A stretch of 64,000 bases of DNA from Microbacterium sp. TNHR37B (GTDB lineage: Bacteria; Actinomycetota; Actinomycetes; Actinomycetales; Microbacteriaceae): NCBI RefSeq assembly GCF_001620065.1, contig NZ_LQGV01000003.1, forward strand, positions 1 through 64,000, in the 5' to 3' direction. The first letter of the stretch is position 1. Every line of letters begins with the position of its first letter. Below the pieces are notes generated by a model. The model made no database searches. It was not told the DNA's origin and saw only the letters and a program-made list of their open reading frames with translations. Made by a program: the position numbers and the translations under genes. Below, in pieces: positions 9,411-18,019 of this stretch.

Positions 9411-10039
9411 CGACGGTACTCCTCACCGGCTTCGAGCCGTTCGGAGGTGACGCCGTCAACCCCAGTGGCGAAGCCGTACGGCAGGTAGCCGCGCAGTGGG
9501 ATATGCCTGCACGGCTGGTCACGGACGTCCTACCGGTGACATTCGAGGGAGCTGCCGCGCGCCTTCGCGAGTTGCTCACGACGCACCGACCAGACGTGGT
9601 GCTCGCCACGGGCCTGGCTGGCGGACGGGCAGCGGTAGGCGTCGAGCGCATCGCTGTGAACCTCCTGGACGCACGCATCCCGGACAACGCCGGCCACCAG
9701 CCCATCGACGTGCCGAGCATGTCAGGCGCGCCCGCAGCGGCTTTCGCGACCGTGCCGGTGAAAGCGGTCGCTGCCGCCATCGTCGCGGCGGGCATTCCGG
9801 CAGAGGTATCGCACTCGGCTGGAACATTCGTGTGCAATCACGTCTTTTTCACCGCGCTCCAGGAGGCGCTCCCGCGTGCCCGTGTGGGGTTCGTGCATGT
9901 GCCCTGGTCACGCGAGCACGCGCCTCAGGGCCAGCCAGCGTTGCCTGCAGACGCGATCGCACAGGCAGTTCGCCTGGCCATCGTGACCACCCTCGATCCC
10001 GGGGGGACACCGGCGCTCGTCGGAGGGGCACTGCACTGA
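9407..10039 (+). CDS. pcp: Pyroglutamyl-peptidase I
   Basis: This cysteine peptidase removes N-terminal pyroglutamate. The 210-residue product has the family motifs [17 protein letters not shown] at the N-terminus, [17 protein letters not shown] with the catalytic Glu (about residue 78), [14 protein letters not shown] with the catalytic Cys (about 143) and GFVHVPW with the catalytic His (about 167). Its ATG overlaps the stop of the RNB gene (ATGA), so it probably depends on translational coupling or that gene's transcript; the upstream frameshift may therefore affect its expression. Confidence 0.93.
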   Translation: MTTVLLTGFEPFGGDAVNPSGEAVRQVAAQWDMPARLVTDVLPVTFEGAAARLRELLTTHRPDVVLATGLAGGRAAVGVERIAVNLLDARIPDNAGHQPIDVPSMSGAPAAAFATVPVKAVAAAIVAAGIPAEVSHSAGTFVCNHVFFTALQEALPRARVGFVHVPWSREHAPQGQPALPADAIAQAVRLAIVTTLDPGGTPALVGGALH

Positions 10040-10096
10040 CCCCCGTGGCGCCGCCCCGCGCGCGTCGCTCCGCCGGCCCAACCGCTCACCGTGCGA

Positions 10097-10102
10097 TATA
10101 TT
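10097..10102 (+). promoter_or_regulatory. Probable -10 of the ACC deaminase gene in an AT-rich patch
   Basis: TATATT sits in a conspicuously AT-rich island (10091-10111) inside very GC-rich DNA. The arms GATA and TATC (10095-10098 and 10106-10109) form a short inverted repeat around it and might be an operator. The start codon lies 35 bp downstream with a GGAA-type ribosome binding site. Confidence 0.4.
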
Positions 10103-10137
10103 GCGTATCACGCCGCCGCTCGATCGCAAGGAACCGC

Positions 10138-11157
10138 ATGAACCTCGCCGACTTCCCCCGCTATCCGCTCACCTTCGGGCCGAGCCCCCTGCAGCACCTG
10201 AAGCGCCTGACGCAGCATCTCGGGGGCGCACAGGTGTGGGCCAAGCGCGAGGATGTCGCCAGCGGCCTCGCCTTCGGCGGCAACAAGGTGCGCAAGCTGG
10301 AGTACATCGTCCCCGACATCCTGGCCAGCGGCGCCGACACACTCGTCTCGATCGGCGGCTATCAGTCCAACCACACGCGCCAGGTCGCCGCCGTCGCCGC
10401 ACACCTCGGGCTGAAGGCGCGTCTCGTGCAGGAGAAGTGGGTGCCCTGGGACGACCCGACCAACGACCGCGTCGGGAACATCCTCCTCTCGCGCATGATG
10501 GGCGCTGACACCCGCCTCGACGACGCCGGCTTCGACATCGGCATCCGCGACTCGTGGCGACAGGCCCTCGCCGAGGTGGAGGCTGCCGGAGGGACTCCGT
10601 ACGCCATCCCCGCGGGTGCCTCCGAACATCGCTTGGGCGGCCTCGGCTTCGCGAACTGGGCCTTCGAGGTCGCCGAACAGGAGAAGAGCCTCGGCGTCTT
10701 CTTCGACACCGTGATCGTGTGCACCGTCACCGGCTCGACCCACGCCGGCATGATCGCCGGCTTCGCCGCATTGGAGGAGCTGACCGGGGTGCGCCGACGC
10801 ATCATCGGCATCGACGCCTCGGCGACGCTTCGCCAGACTCAGGACCAGGTGGAGCGCATCGCTCGCCACACTGCGGCGCTCATCGAGCTGGGTCGTGACC
10901 TGCGCGACGATGAGATCCAGGTGCTCGATGGATGGGCCGGAGACCTCTACGGCGTCCCCGTCGACTCGACCATGACGGCGATGGCGCTCGGCGCCCAGCT
11001 GGAGGCCATGATCACCGACCCGGTCTACGAGGGCAAGTCACTGGCGGGACTGATCGATCTCGTCGAGTCGGGAGACATCCCGCGAGACTCGACCGTGCTG
11101 TACGCGCACCTCGGCGGCCAGCCCGCTCTCAACGCCTACCACTCGCTGTGGCCGTGA
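10138..11157 (+). CDS. acdS: 1-aminocyclopropane-1-carboxylate deaminase
   Basis: This PLP enzyme opens the plant ethylene precursor ACC to 2-oxobutanoate and ammonia. The 339-residue product follows the family closely: [38 protein letters not shown] with PLP-lysine K50, [21 protein letters not shown], and VTGSTHAGM. The residues that separate true ACC deaminases from D-cysteine desulfhydrases are present: Glu in DPVYEGKS (E298) and Leu in YAHLGG (L325). Length matches the roughly 338-residue norm. A monocistronic unit is likely, because the next gene is convergent 12 bp away. It suggests a plant-associated life. Confidence 0.93.
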   Translation: MNLADFPRYPLTFGPSPLQHLKRLTQHLGGAQVWAKREDVASGLAFGGNKVRKLEYIVPDILASGADTLVSIGGYQSNHTRQVAAVAAHLGLKARLVQEKWVPWDDPTNDRVGNILLSRMMGADTRLDDAGFDIGIRDSWRQALAEVEAAGGTPYAIPAGASEHRLGGLGFANWAFEVAEQEKSLGVFFDTVIVCTVTGSTHAGMIAGFAALEELTGVRRRIIGIDASATLRQTQDQVERIARHTAALIELGRDLRDDEIQVLDGWAGDLYGVPVDSTMTAMALGAQLEAMITDPVYEGKSLAGLIDLVESGDIPRDSTVLYAHLGGQPALNAYHSLWP

Positions 11158-11169
11158 ACCCTCGACCGC

Positions 11170-12225
11170 TCATCCCATCGCCGACAATGCGCGCTCGGCG
11201 AGCGTGAGCGCCATCTCCTGAGGCACTCCGACCACCTCGAGCACGTTGACCCCGTCGGTCGCGAACACGGCGGCGTTTCCATCGCCGAGATCGAACGCGA
11301 CGGCGGCGTCGGCACCGGGCACACTCGCCGTGCTCGCACCCTGGGCAGCAGCGATCCCGTCCCATCGCCACGCCGCCCCCGGCGCAAGGTCGAGCGAGAC
11401 GATGTAGAACGTGCCGTCGGGCGCGCCGCCGGCCTCCCCCGTGAACCAGGGGCAGGTGAGCTGCGCGCCCGCATCGGCGAGCATCAACTGCTCGCGTGAG
11501 GGATTGCCCTCCCAGTACCCGCTGCGATACCCCTCACCGAGAAAGCCCTCCAGGCGGACCCGCTCGGCGAGGTCGGCGCACTCCGGCATCGTCCACCATC
11601 CATCGCCCGGAGGAAGGGCCGCCGCCTCGACCCCGTCGCCGATGCTCGTCTCGACGGCATCGAGCGCCTCAGGCAGGAACGCGGCCGAGTCCAGCTCGTC
11701 ACCGGGCACGGCAGAACGGACGACGACCCACACGTCGCCGATGACGCGTCCCAGCCGGCACACCGTCGTGTCGTACGCCGGGTCGCAGTGCATCTCGGCC
11801 AGGTCACTCACGGAGGGATGCTCCGCATGGTCTGCGGGCACGATGACCACGCCCAGATCCCAGGGAGAGCCGGAAGAGAAGTCTCCGCCGATCATCCAGT
11901 GGCAGTCGAGGCCACCCATCGTCTCCAGCCCGCCGGCGGACGGCAGGATGGGGCTGTTCGGCACCCATTCGAGCACCCTCTCGTCCCGCGTCTTCCATCC
12001 CTCACCGAGGAGTTCGTCGAGCTGCGCCGCGGAGAGGACACTGCCGCAGTCGCCGTTCAGAGGCACAGTCGGCGCGATCGCCGGCTCCGCGCTCGGGGTC
12101 GGATCGGCCGCTGCCGGCGTCGATGACGCCGCCGTGGGTGAAGCGTCAGGAGCTAGCGTCGGGGCGCACGCGACCAGCGAGATTGCGGCAGCGGCGACGG
12201 CGAGTGCACGGAGAGACCCGGTCAT
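11170..12225 (-). CDS. Secreted lipoprotein with two Cys-containing modules (family member B)
   Basis: The product has 351 residues. A lipoprotein signal (AVAAAAISLVAC, lipid Cys near residue 20) is followed by an Ala/Pro/Thr-rich linker to about residue 60. Module 1 shows GDCGSVLSAAQLDELLG, GGLDCHW and CDPAYDTTVCRLGRVIGDVWVVV. Module 2 shows CADLAERV, LTCPWF and LAPGAAWRWD. The spacing of the Cys residues and the Trp-Val-Val strand matches the proteins at 6914-7915 and 62204-63397. No named domain or function is recognised. It lies convergent with acdS (12-bp gap) and divergent from the VOC gene. Confidence 0.75.
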   Translation of the reverse strand: MTGSLRALAVAAAAISLVACAPTLAPDASPTAASSTPAAADPTPSAEPAIAPTVPLNGDCGSVLSAAQLDELLGEGWKTRDERVLEWVPNSPILPSAGGLETMGGLDCHWMIGGDFSSGSPWDLGVVIVPADHAEHPSVSDLAEMHCDPAYDTTVCRLGRVIGDVWVVVRSAVPGDELDSAAFLPEALDAVETSIGDGVEAAALPPGDGWWTMPECADLAERVRLEGFLGEGYRSGYWEGNPSREQLMLADAGAQLTCPWFTGEAGGAPDGTFYIVSLDLAPGAAWRWDGIAAAQGASTASVPGADAAVAFDLGDGNAAVFATDGVNVLEVVGVPQEMALTLAERALSAMG

Positions 12226-12384
12226 GAACGAATCGTTTCACGACGGGAGCGGTCCCATCCAGCGGCGGGTCATAACGATGCGATCTCACCCATTCCCTTC
12301 CGGGAATGCGGTCGAGGGGGTGGCACATAGCGCGGTCAGGAGTACTGTCTGCCTCGGCGCGGCGGGCGCGGATCGGAGGACATC

Positions 12385-12813
12385 ATGGCCACCCTCGGCA
12401 ACATCACCTTCTACGCGGACGACCCTCCGGCCCTCGCTCGGTTCTGGTCCGACGTGTTCGGCTATCCCTACGCGGAGTTCGACGACGACCTCCGGGCCCA
12501 CCTCCTCCAGGGAGGCCTGCAACCAGAGGCCCTGAACTCGCGCGGCTTGGCGGAGGACCCGGAAGGACGGGGCCCCCGCCTGTTCTTCCACCACGCCGAC
12601 GGCCCGAAGCGAGGACGCAACCGAGTGCATCTGGATGTCACGGCGCCGGACGACGGCACGGGCGATCGCCGGTCCGCATTGAGGGCGGAGTCCGACCGCC
12701 TCGTCGCCGTCGGCGCGAGCGTCGTGAGGATCGTCGATCAGACATGGGGTCCGTGGCCCGAGCTCTACATCCAGATGCGGGACCCCGAAGGCAACGAGTT
12801 CTGTCTGCAGTGA
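12385..12813 (+). CDS. VOC family (glyoxalase-like) protein
   Basis: The 142-residue protein has the glyoxalase/dioxygenase-like fold: ITFYADDPPALARFWSDVFGYPY at the N-terminus, HLDVT near residue 82 and the closing MRDPEGNEFCLQ. His and Glu at these places are the usual metal ligands. Such single-domain members act on varied substrates and the one here cannot be predicted. The start at 12385 is preceded by GGAGGAC; a TACTGT hexamer at about 12343 may be the -10. Its end lies about 10 bp from the convergent Lrp-type gene. Confidence 0.82.
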   Translation: MATLGNITFYADDPPALARFWSDVFGYPYAEFDDDLRAHLLQGGLQPEALNSRGLAEDPEGRGPRLFFHHADGPKRGRNRVHLDVTAPDDGTGDRRSALRAESDRLVAVGASVVRIVDQTWGPWPELYIQMRDPEGNEFCLQ

Positions 12814-12823
12814 GGCGACGCCG

Positions 12824-13324
12824 TCATCCCTCCGTTGCGGCCTGCATCAGACGCGGCACGACGCCGATGCCGGCACGACGCTCGAACACCAGGTTCGTCT
12901 CCGTGGTCCGGACGATCGGATGCACGGTGATGTGCTGCAGGACGACGTCGCGCAAGGCCGCGGCGTCTCCGACGGCGACGTGCACGAGAAAGTCGTCGGC
13001 ACCGGCGAGGTGGAAGACCTCCAGAGCTCCCGGGGTCCGGACGAGGTCGTCGAACAAGCGCACGACTCCCGCGGCATCGTGTCGCCCCAGACGCACACGG
13101 ATGACGGCTTGGAGCGGGAGCCCGACCGCCGGTGGGGAGACCTCGACCTGAGGGAGGGAGAGGACGCCACGGGCGCGAAGCGCGCGCAGCCGGTAGGCGC
13201 ACGTCGACTCGGGCACACCGAGGCCCGCGGCGAGCGCTTTGTTGGAGGCGGTCGGCGCGGCGACGACGGCGGCCAGCAGCCGCAGATCGAGGGCATCGAG
13301 CGGGGCGGGTCGCTGATCAGGCAA
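12824..13324 (-). CDS. Lrp/AsnC family transcriptional regulator
   Basis: This 166-residue regulator has an N-terminal winged HTH (LDALDLRLLAAVV through VPESTCAYRLRALRARGVL) and a C-terminal RAM/AsnC ligand domain (LQAVIRVRLGRHD, VFHLAGADDFLVHVAVGD). I chose the TTG at 13324 because GAGGAGG lies eight bases upstream; a longer frame to 13393 has no such site. It is divergent from the Cys/Met PLP lyase gene, a common arrangement in which the regulator senses an amino acid and controls its neighbour. The ligand is inferred to be a sulfur amino acid. Confidence 0.87.
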   Translation of the reverse strand: MPDQRPAPLDALDLRLLAAVVAAPTASNKALAAGLGVPESTCAYRLRALRARGVLSLPQVEVSPPAVGLPLQAVIRVRLGRHDAAGVVRLFDDLVRTPGALEVFHLAGADDFLVHVAVGDAAALRDVVLQHITVHPIVRTTETNLVFERRAGIGVVPRLMQAATEG

Positions 13325-13438
13325 TGTGGGAGCCTCCTCGGGCCTCTGATTTGGCGATGACCCTAGGATTGCAGCTCTCCTCCGCGTTCTCATTCATCTC
13401 AACCCCGTTGCACCAGAGGATGGAGCAAGATCGTCGCC

Positions 13439-14647
13439 ATGATGCTCGGAGACCACCTGGAGACCATCGCCGTCCACGCGGCGCGAGACGACTTCGCCGA
13501 ACTCGGGGTGCACGCCACCCCGCTCGACCTCTCGTCGACCTATCCCCTCCCCGACGTGGCGCGCGGAGGGGACTCCTACGAAGCGCTGGCCGCCGGGTCT
13601 CCCCCGCCGACCGGCGGCAGCAACGTCTACGCGCGGCTGTGGAACCCGACCGTGGCGAGGTTCGAGTCGGCTCTGGCGCGCCTGGAGTCCGCCGACCAGG
13701 CGATCGCCTTCTCGTCGGGCATGGCGGCCCTCACCGCGGCGATCCTCGCGCACACCACCGCACGCGGGCGGCGCCACGTGATCGCGGTGCGGCCGCTGTA
13801 CGGCGGCACCGATCATCTCCTCGCCAGCGGCGTGCTGGGAACCGAGGTCAGCTTCTGCGAGGTGGAGGAGATCGCCTCCGTCGTCCGCGCCGACACCGGC
13901 CTGGTGATCGTGGAGACGCCCGCGAACCCCACGCTCGAGCTCGTCGACATCGCGCGCGTCGTGCGATCGGCTGGCGAGGTTCCCGTGCTCGTCGACAACA
14001 CGTTCGCGACCCCCGTCCTCCAGAACCCGCTCGCACACGGTGCGGCGATGTCTCTGCACAGCGCCACGAAGTATCTCGGCGGGCACGGCGACGTCGTCGG
14101 GGGCGTGATCGCCTGCTCCGAGGAGACCGCGGAGCTTCTGCGTCCGATCCGCGCGATCACCGGAGCGATCCTGCACCCGTGGGCGGCCTATCTGCTGCAC
14201 CGCGGGCTCCCGACACTCCCGCTCCGGATCTCGGCGCAGCAGGAACGAGCCGCTCGACTGGCCGACTGGCTCGCAGCGCGCGACGACATCGCCGAGGTGT
14301 TCTATCCCGGGCGATCGGGGAGCCCCCTCATGGGCTCTCAGCTCCGCGGCGGCGGCGCCATGATCGCCATCCGCCTGCGCGACGGCTATGCGGCCGCGTC
14401 CCACGTCGCCCAGACCACGCGGCTGTTCACGCACGCCGTGTCGCTGGGCGGAGTCGACTCGCTCATCCAACACCCGGCGGCGTTGACCCATCGCCCGGTT
14501 GCTCCCGAGGCGCGACCTTCCGCCGACATCCTGAGACTGTCGATCGGACTCGAGCACGTCGACGATCTCATCGCCGACCTGAGCGGAGCGCTCGATTCCG
14601 CCCCCCGCGCGGTACACGCCCCTGCGGGCGACCGCTCCGGAGCGTGA
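13439..14647 (+). CDS. Cys/Met metabolism PLP-dependent enzyme (methionine gamma-lyase or cystathionine gamma-synthase/lyase-like)
   Basis: The 402-residue product is a fold-type I PLP enzyme of the trans-sulfuration family. Visible are NPTVARFESALARLESADQAIAFSSGMAA (about residue 65), the PLP-contact strand VDNTFATP (about 185) and the active-site lysine in SATKYLGGHGDVVGG (about residue 210). The closing region SLGGVDSLIQHPAALTH is typical. Residues distinguishing synthase from lyase activity cannot be resolved by eye. The divergent Lrp-type regulator favours a degradative role on methionine or cysteine. ATG at 13439 or 13442 may be used. Confidence 0.82.
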   Translation: MMLGDHLETIAVHAARDDFAELGVHATPLDLSSTYPLPDVARGGDSYEALAAGSPPPTGGSNVYARLWNPTVARFESALARLESADQAIAFSSGMAALTAAILAHTTARGRRHVIAVRPLYGGTDHLLASGVLGTEVSFCEVEEIASVVRADTGLVIVETPANPTLELVDIARVVRSAGEVPVLVDNTFATPVLQNPLAHGAAMSLHSATKYLGGHGDVVGGVIACSEETAELLRPIRAITGAILHPWAAYLLHRGLPTLPLRISAQQERAARLADWLAARDDIAEVFYPGRSGSPLMGSQLRGGGAMIAIRLRDGYAAASHVAQTTRLFTHAVSLGGVDSLIQHPAALTHRPVAPEARPSADILRLSIGLEHVDDLIADLSGALDSAPRAVHAPAGDRSGA

Positions 14648-14656
14648 GCGGCGGGA

Positions 14657-15808
14657 CTAGGACGTCACGACCTGCGCGGTCCCGAGCGGGGCATCCGGGC
14701 CCATCTCGGCCGCGATGCGGTTGGCCTCTTCGATCAGCGTCGCCACGATGTCGGCCTCGGGGACCGTCTTGATGACTTCGCCCTTGACGAAGATCTGGCC
14801 CTTGCCGTTGCCGCTGGCCACCCCCAGGTCGGCCTCGCGCGCCTCGCCCGGCCCGTTGACGACGCAGCCCATGACGGCGACCCGCAGCGGCACGGTCATG
14901 TCCTTGAGTCCCTCGGTGACGTTGTCGGCCAGGGTGTAGACATCCACCTGGGCGCGCCCGCACGACGGGCACGACACGATCTCGAGCTTGCGCTCCCGAA
15001 GGTTCAGCGACTGCAGGATCTGGTGCCCCACCTTGACCTCTTCGGCCGGCGGCGCCGACAAGGACACCCGGATCGTGTCGCCGATGCCCTCGGAGAGCAG
15101 GATGCCGAACGCCGTCGCCGACTTGATCGTCCCCTGGAACGCCGGTCCCGCCTCGGTCACGCCGAGGTGGAGCGGCCAGTCACCGCGCTCGGCCAGCAGC
15201 CGGTACGCCTTGACCATGACGATCGGATCGTTGTGCTTGACCGAGATCTTGAAGTCGTGGAAGTCGTGCTCCTCGAACAGTGATGCCTCCCAGACGGCGC
15301 TCTCCACGAGCGCCTCCGGAGTCGCCTTTCCGTACTTCTCCAGCAACCGGCGATCGAGCGACCCGGCGTTCACGCCGATGCGCAGGGACACCCCCGCCGC
15401 CTTCGCCGCCTGGGCGATCGCCCCGACCTGATCGTCGAACTTGCGGATGTTGCCGGGGTTGACCCGTACGGCGGCACAGCCCGCGTCGATGGCCTGGAAG
15501 ACGTACTTCGGCTGGAAGTGGATGTCGGCGATGACCGGGATCTGGCTCTTCTTCGCGATGATGTGCAGGACGTCCGCGTCGTCCTGCGAAGGAACCGCGA
15601 CCCGGACGATCTCGCAGCCCGAGGCCGTCAACTCGGCGATCTGCTGAAGCGTCGCGTTGATATCGGTCGTGGGCGTGGTCGTCATGGACTGCACGCTCAC
15701 CGGAGCGTCACCGCCGACGAGCACCTTGCCGACGCGGATCTGGCGGCTCTTGCGACGCGGGGCGAGGACGTCGGGCACGCGCGGCATCCCGAGATTGACT
15801 GCTGGCAC
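14657..15808 (-). CDS. ispG: 4-hydroxy-3-methylbut-2-en-1-yl diphosphate synthase (flavodoxin/ferredoxin)
   Basis: IspG performs the penultimate step of the MEP isoprenoid pathway. The 383-residue product has the TIM-barrel part ([36 protein letters not shown]) and the 4Fe-4S ligands in [12 protein letters not shown] and [14 protein letters not shown]. It belongs with dxr and rseP on the same strand, although cargo genes now separate them. The GTG at 15808 is seven bases past a TAGGCT hexamer (15820-15815), so the message is probably leaderless. Confidence 0.95.
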   Translation of the reverse strand: MPAVNLGMPRVPDVLAPRRKSRQIRVGKVLVGGDAPVSVQSMTTTPTTDINATLQQIAELTASGCEIVRVAVPSQDDADVLHIIAKKSQIPVIADIHFQPKYVFQAIDAGCAAVRVNPGNIRKFDDQVGAIAQAAKAAGVSLRIGVNAGSLDRRLLEKYGKATPEALVESAVWEASLFEEHDFHDFKISVKHNDPIVMVKAYRLLAERGDWPLHLGVTEAGPAFQGTIKSATAFGILLSEGIGDTIRVSLSAPPAEEVKVGHQILQSLNLRERKLEIVSCPSCGRAQVDVYTLADNVTEGLKDMTVPLRVAVMGCVVNGPGEAREADLGVASGNGKGQIFVKGEVIKTVPEADIVATLIEEANRIAAEMGPDAPLGTAQVVTS

Positions 15809-15912
15809 CCCTCCAGCCTACGCCGAGCCGTGGCATCGGGCCCTGTGCGCCGGCTGAGGCTCCCCTGCGCTCGGATGCCCCGGCCGCGATCAGTGGCACC
15901 GCCCGATCCTGC

Positions 15913-15918
15913 TATCGT
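15913..15918 (+). promoter_or_regulatory. -10 element of the trp leader transcript
   Basis: TATCGT ends seven bases before the ATG of the leader peptide, so the predicted first transcribed base is the A of that ATG. No -35 hexamer is obvious. Confidence 0.5.
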
Positions 15919-15924
15919 GAGCGC

Positions 15925-15960
15925 ATGTTCTCGAACCGCCCGTGGTGGCCCGCCTTCTAG
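15925..15960 (+). CDS. trpL: trp operon leader peptide
   Basis: The 11-codon frame reads MFSNRPWWPAF and stops at TAG. Two adjacent Trp codons (15943-15948) in so short a peptide, directly before a hairpin followed by T residues and a fused trpEG gene, identify an attenuation leader. There is no ribosome binding site; the -10 hexamer spacing implies a leaderless message. Stalling at the TGG pair would cover the downstream CCGCC (15950-15954). Confidence 0.88.
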   Translation: MFSNRPWWPAF

Positions 15961-16007
15961 GCGGTGTGTTCGCGAACTCAGACCTGACCGCCCCTGTCCC
16001 GGGCGGT
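15960..16007 (+). promoter_or_regulatory. Tryptophan attenuator with alternative hairpins
   Basis: Four segments can pair in exclusive ways. CCGCC (15950-15954) pairs with GGCGG (15960-15964) across the leader stop codon. GGCGGT (15960-15965) also pairs perfectly with ACCGCC (15987-15992), giving an antiterminator. ACCGCCC (15987-15993) pairs with GGGCGGT (16001-16007), giving the terminator. A ribosome stalled on the Trp codons would block CCGCC and free the antiterminator. The pairings are read from sequence; the regulatory outcome is inferred from known trp attenuators. Confidence 0.82.
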
Positions 16008-16011
16008 TTTT
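15987..16011 (+). terminator. Intrinsic terminator of the trp attenuator
   Basis: A perfect 7-bp GC-rich stem (ACCGCCC with GGGCGGT, 7-nt loop) is followed by a run of five T residues including the last stem base. True T-tracts are rare in this genome, which supports its function. Confidence 0.85.
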
Positions 16012-16053
16012 CTGTCTCAGGCGATCGCCCGCCATACCCGGAAGGCTCCTCCG

Positions 16054-17988
16054 ATGTCCGACGCCGATCCGCTCCGTTCCGCGTTCCCTGCGCTCCGGTC
16101 CGCCATCGCGAATGGCGCGCCCTTCGCCCTCCTCAGCCGCGACCCCGCATCCGTGGAACTGCTCACGGGGACCGTCGTCGATGTCGCCCTCCTGGGCGAC
16201 ATCCCCCTCACCGATGAGACGGGAACACCCCGCGAGGTCCTGGCGCTCGTGCCGTTCCGGCAGGTCGTGGAGCGCGGCTTCGAATGCCACGACGATCAGG
16301 CCCCGCTGCGGTGCCTGGTCGTCGAGGAGCACCACCGCTCCCCGCGCGACGAGGTCGTCGCCCTCCTTCCGTCCGCCCCGGTTCCGCTGACAGACGCGGG
16401 CTTCGACATCTCCGACGCGGAGTACGCCGACATCGTCCGCCGCGTGATCCGCGACGAGATCGGTCGCGGCGAGGGCGCGAACTTCGTCATCCGGCGCGAC
16501 TTCACGGCGGAGGTGTCGGTGGATCCCGTCACCGCCGGCCTCACGTGGTTCCGCGCCCTCCTCGAACACGAACGCGGCGCGTACTGGACCTTCCTCGTCG
16601 TCACCGACGGACACGTCGCGGTGGGAGCAAGTCCCGAGGCGCATGTGAGCGCCCGGGGCGGGGTCGTGACGATGAACCCGATCTCCGGCACGTTCCGCCA
16701 CCCCGCCGGCGGCGCCAGCCGAGAGACCCTGGCGCACTTCCTCTCCTCGACCAAAGAGACCGAGGAACTGTTCATGGTGGTGGACGAGGAGCTGAAGATG
16801 ATGTCCGCCGTCTGCAGTGACGGAGGACGGATCACCGGTCCGCACCTCAAAGAGATGTCGCGGCTCACCCACACCGAGTACATGCTGCGGGGAACGAGCG
16901 CGATGGATCCGCGCGACATCCTGCGCGAGACCATGTTCGCGCCCACCGTGACCGGCTCCCCGATGCAGAACGCGTGCACCGTCATCACCCGGCACGAGAG
17001 GTCACCGCGCGGATATTACTCGGGCGTCGCGGCGCTGTTCACCCCGGATGCGGACGCGGGAGGCCACGACCTCGACGCGCCGATCCTGATCCGGACCGCC
17101 TACCTGGCAGACGGGCGTCTGCGCGTGCCGGTCGGAGCCACTCTCGTCCGTCACTCCGACCCCGACGGTGAGGTCAGCGAGACCCACGGCAAAGCCGCGG
17201 GGGTGTTGGGAGCTCTCGGCGCCGTCGAACGCGACCACGCCGCCGAAGCCGCTCTTCTCGACGCCGCCGCACTCGACGAAGACGCGCCGGCGGCCCCGAC
17301 GCAGCGCCTCGTCGACGATCCCGAGATCGCGGCCCTCCTCGCCGCACGCAACGAGCGCCTGGCCCCGTTCTGGTTGCAGCCGCAGGGTCGCGACGACGCC
17401 GGTCCCTTCGAGGGGCGGACCGTGACGGTCGTCGATGCCGAGGACCGTTTCACCACGATGCTGGCCCATCAGCTCCGACACCTCGGTTTCGCCGTCACGA
17501 TCACCCCGTGGCACGCCGCCGCCACGACGATCGACACCGACCTGCTCGTCTCGGGGCCGGGCCCGGGTGATCCCCGAGACGCGGGAAACCCGCGCATCCG
17601 ACGCATGCGGGAGATCGTCGCCGCGCGTCGGGAGTCCGGTCGTCCGCTCCTCGCGGTATGCCTGAGCCACCAGATCCTGGCCGACCACCTCGGCATCCCG
17701 CTCGTACCGTTGGACAGCCCGCACCAGGGGCTGCAGAAGTCGGTCGACGTGTTCGGACAGCCGGCCTCGATCGGGTTCTACAACACCTTCACCGCGCGTG
17801 TCGCCGCGGGGACGTCGCGCGTGGGTCCGGCCGACGTGGCCGCCGACGCGGAGTCCGGCGACGTCTACGCGCTCCGCGGACCGGGCTTCTCCTCGGTGCA
17901 GGGGCACCTGGAATCGATCCTCTCGCGCGACGGCTTGGCGACACTCGAGCGCCTCATCGGTTTCGCTTTCGCACCCGCAGCGGCCTGA
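16054..17988 (+). CDS. trpEG: Fused anthranilate synthase TrpE-TrpG (PhzE-like architecture)
   Basis: The 644-residue protein joins a chorismate-utilising domain (about residues 1-430) and a class I glutamine amidotransferase (about 450-640). The first shows MNPISGTFRHP, EELFMVVDEELKMM and VTGSPMQNACTVI. The second shows SGPGPGD, catalytic Cys C536 in AVCLSHQ, and H618/E620 in GHLES. SHQ (not GHQ) and the HQGLQKSVDVFG..IGFYNTF segment are as in PhzE and in fused actinobacterial anthranilate synthases. The Trp-codon attenuator directly upstream argues for anthranilate and tryptophan synthesis, not phenazines; no other trp or phz genes lie in the window. Confidence 0.88.
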   Translation: MSDADPLRSAFPALRSAIANGAPFALLSRDPASVELLTGTVVDVALLGDIPLTDETGTPREVLALVPFRQVVERGFECHDDQAPLRCLVVEEHHRSPRDEVVALLPSAPVPLTDAGFDISDAEYADIVRRVIRDEIGRGEGANFVIRRDFTAEVSVDPVTAGLTWFRALLEHERGAYWTFLVVTDGHVAVGASPEAHVSARGGVVTMNPISGTFRHPAGGASRETLAHFLSSTKETEELFMVVDEELKMMSAVCSDGGRITGPHLKEMSRLTHTEYMLRGTSAMDPRDILRETMFAPTVTGSPMQNACTVITRHERSPRGYYSGVAALFTPDADAGGHDLDAPILIRTAYLADGRLRVPVGATLVRHSDPDGEVSETHGKAAGVLGALGAVERDHAAEAALLDAAALDEDAPAAPTQRLVDDPEIAALLAARNERLAPFWLQPQGRDDAGPFEGRTVTVVDAEDRFTTMLAHQLRHLGFAVTITPWHAAATTIDTDLLVSGPGPGDPRDAGNPRIRRMREIVAARRESGRPLLAVCLSHQILADHLGIPLVPLDSPHQGLQKSVDVFGQPASIGFYNTFTARVAAGTSRVGPADVAADAESGDVYALRGPGFSSVQGHLESILSRDGLATLERLIGFAFAPAAA

Positions 17989-18019
17989 GGACGCCTCACC
18001 CGCGGCGGCGCCTTGCCGG

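Noticed and set aside
16054..17988. Phenazine biosynthesis gene phzE
   Set aside because: The sequence resembles PhzE, but no phz genes follow and a tryptophan attenuator precedes it, so anthranilate synthase is the better reading.
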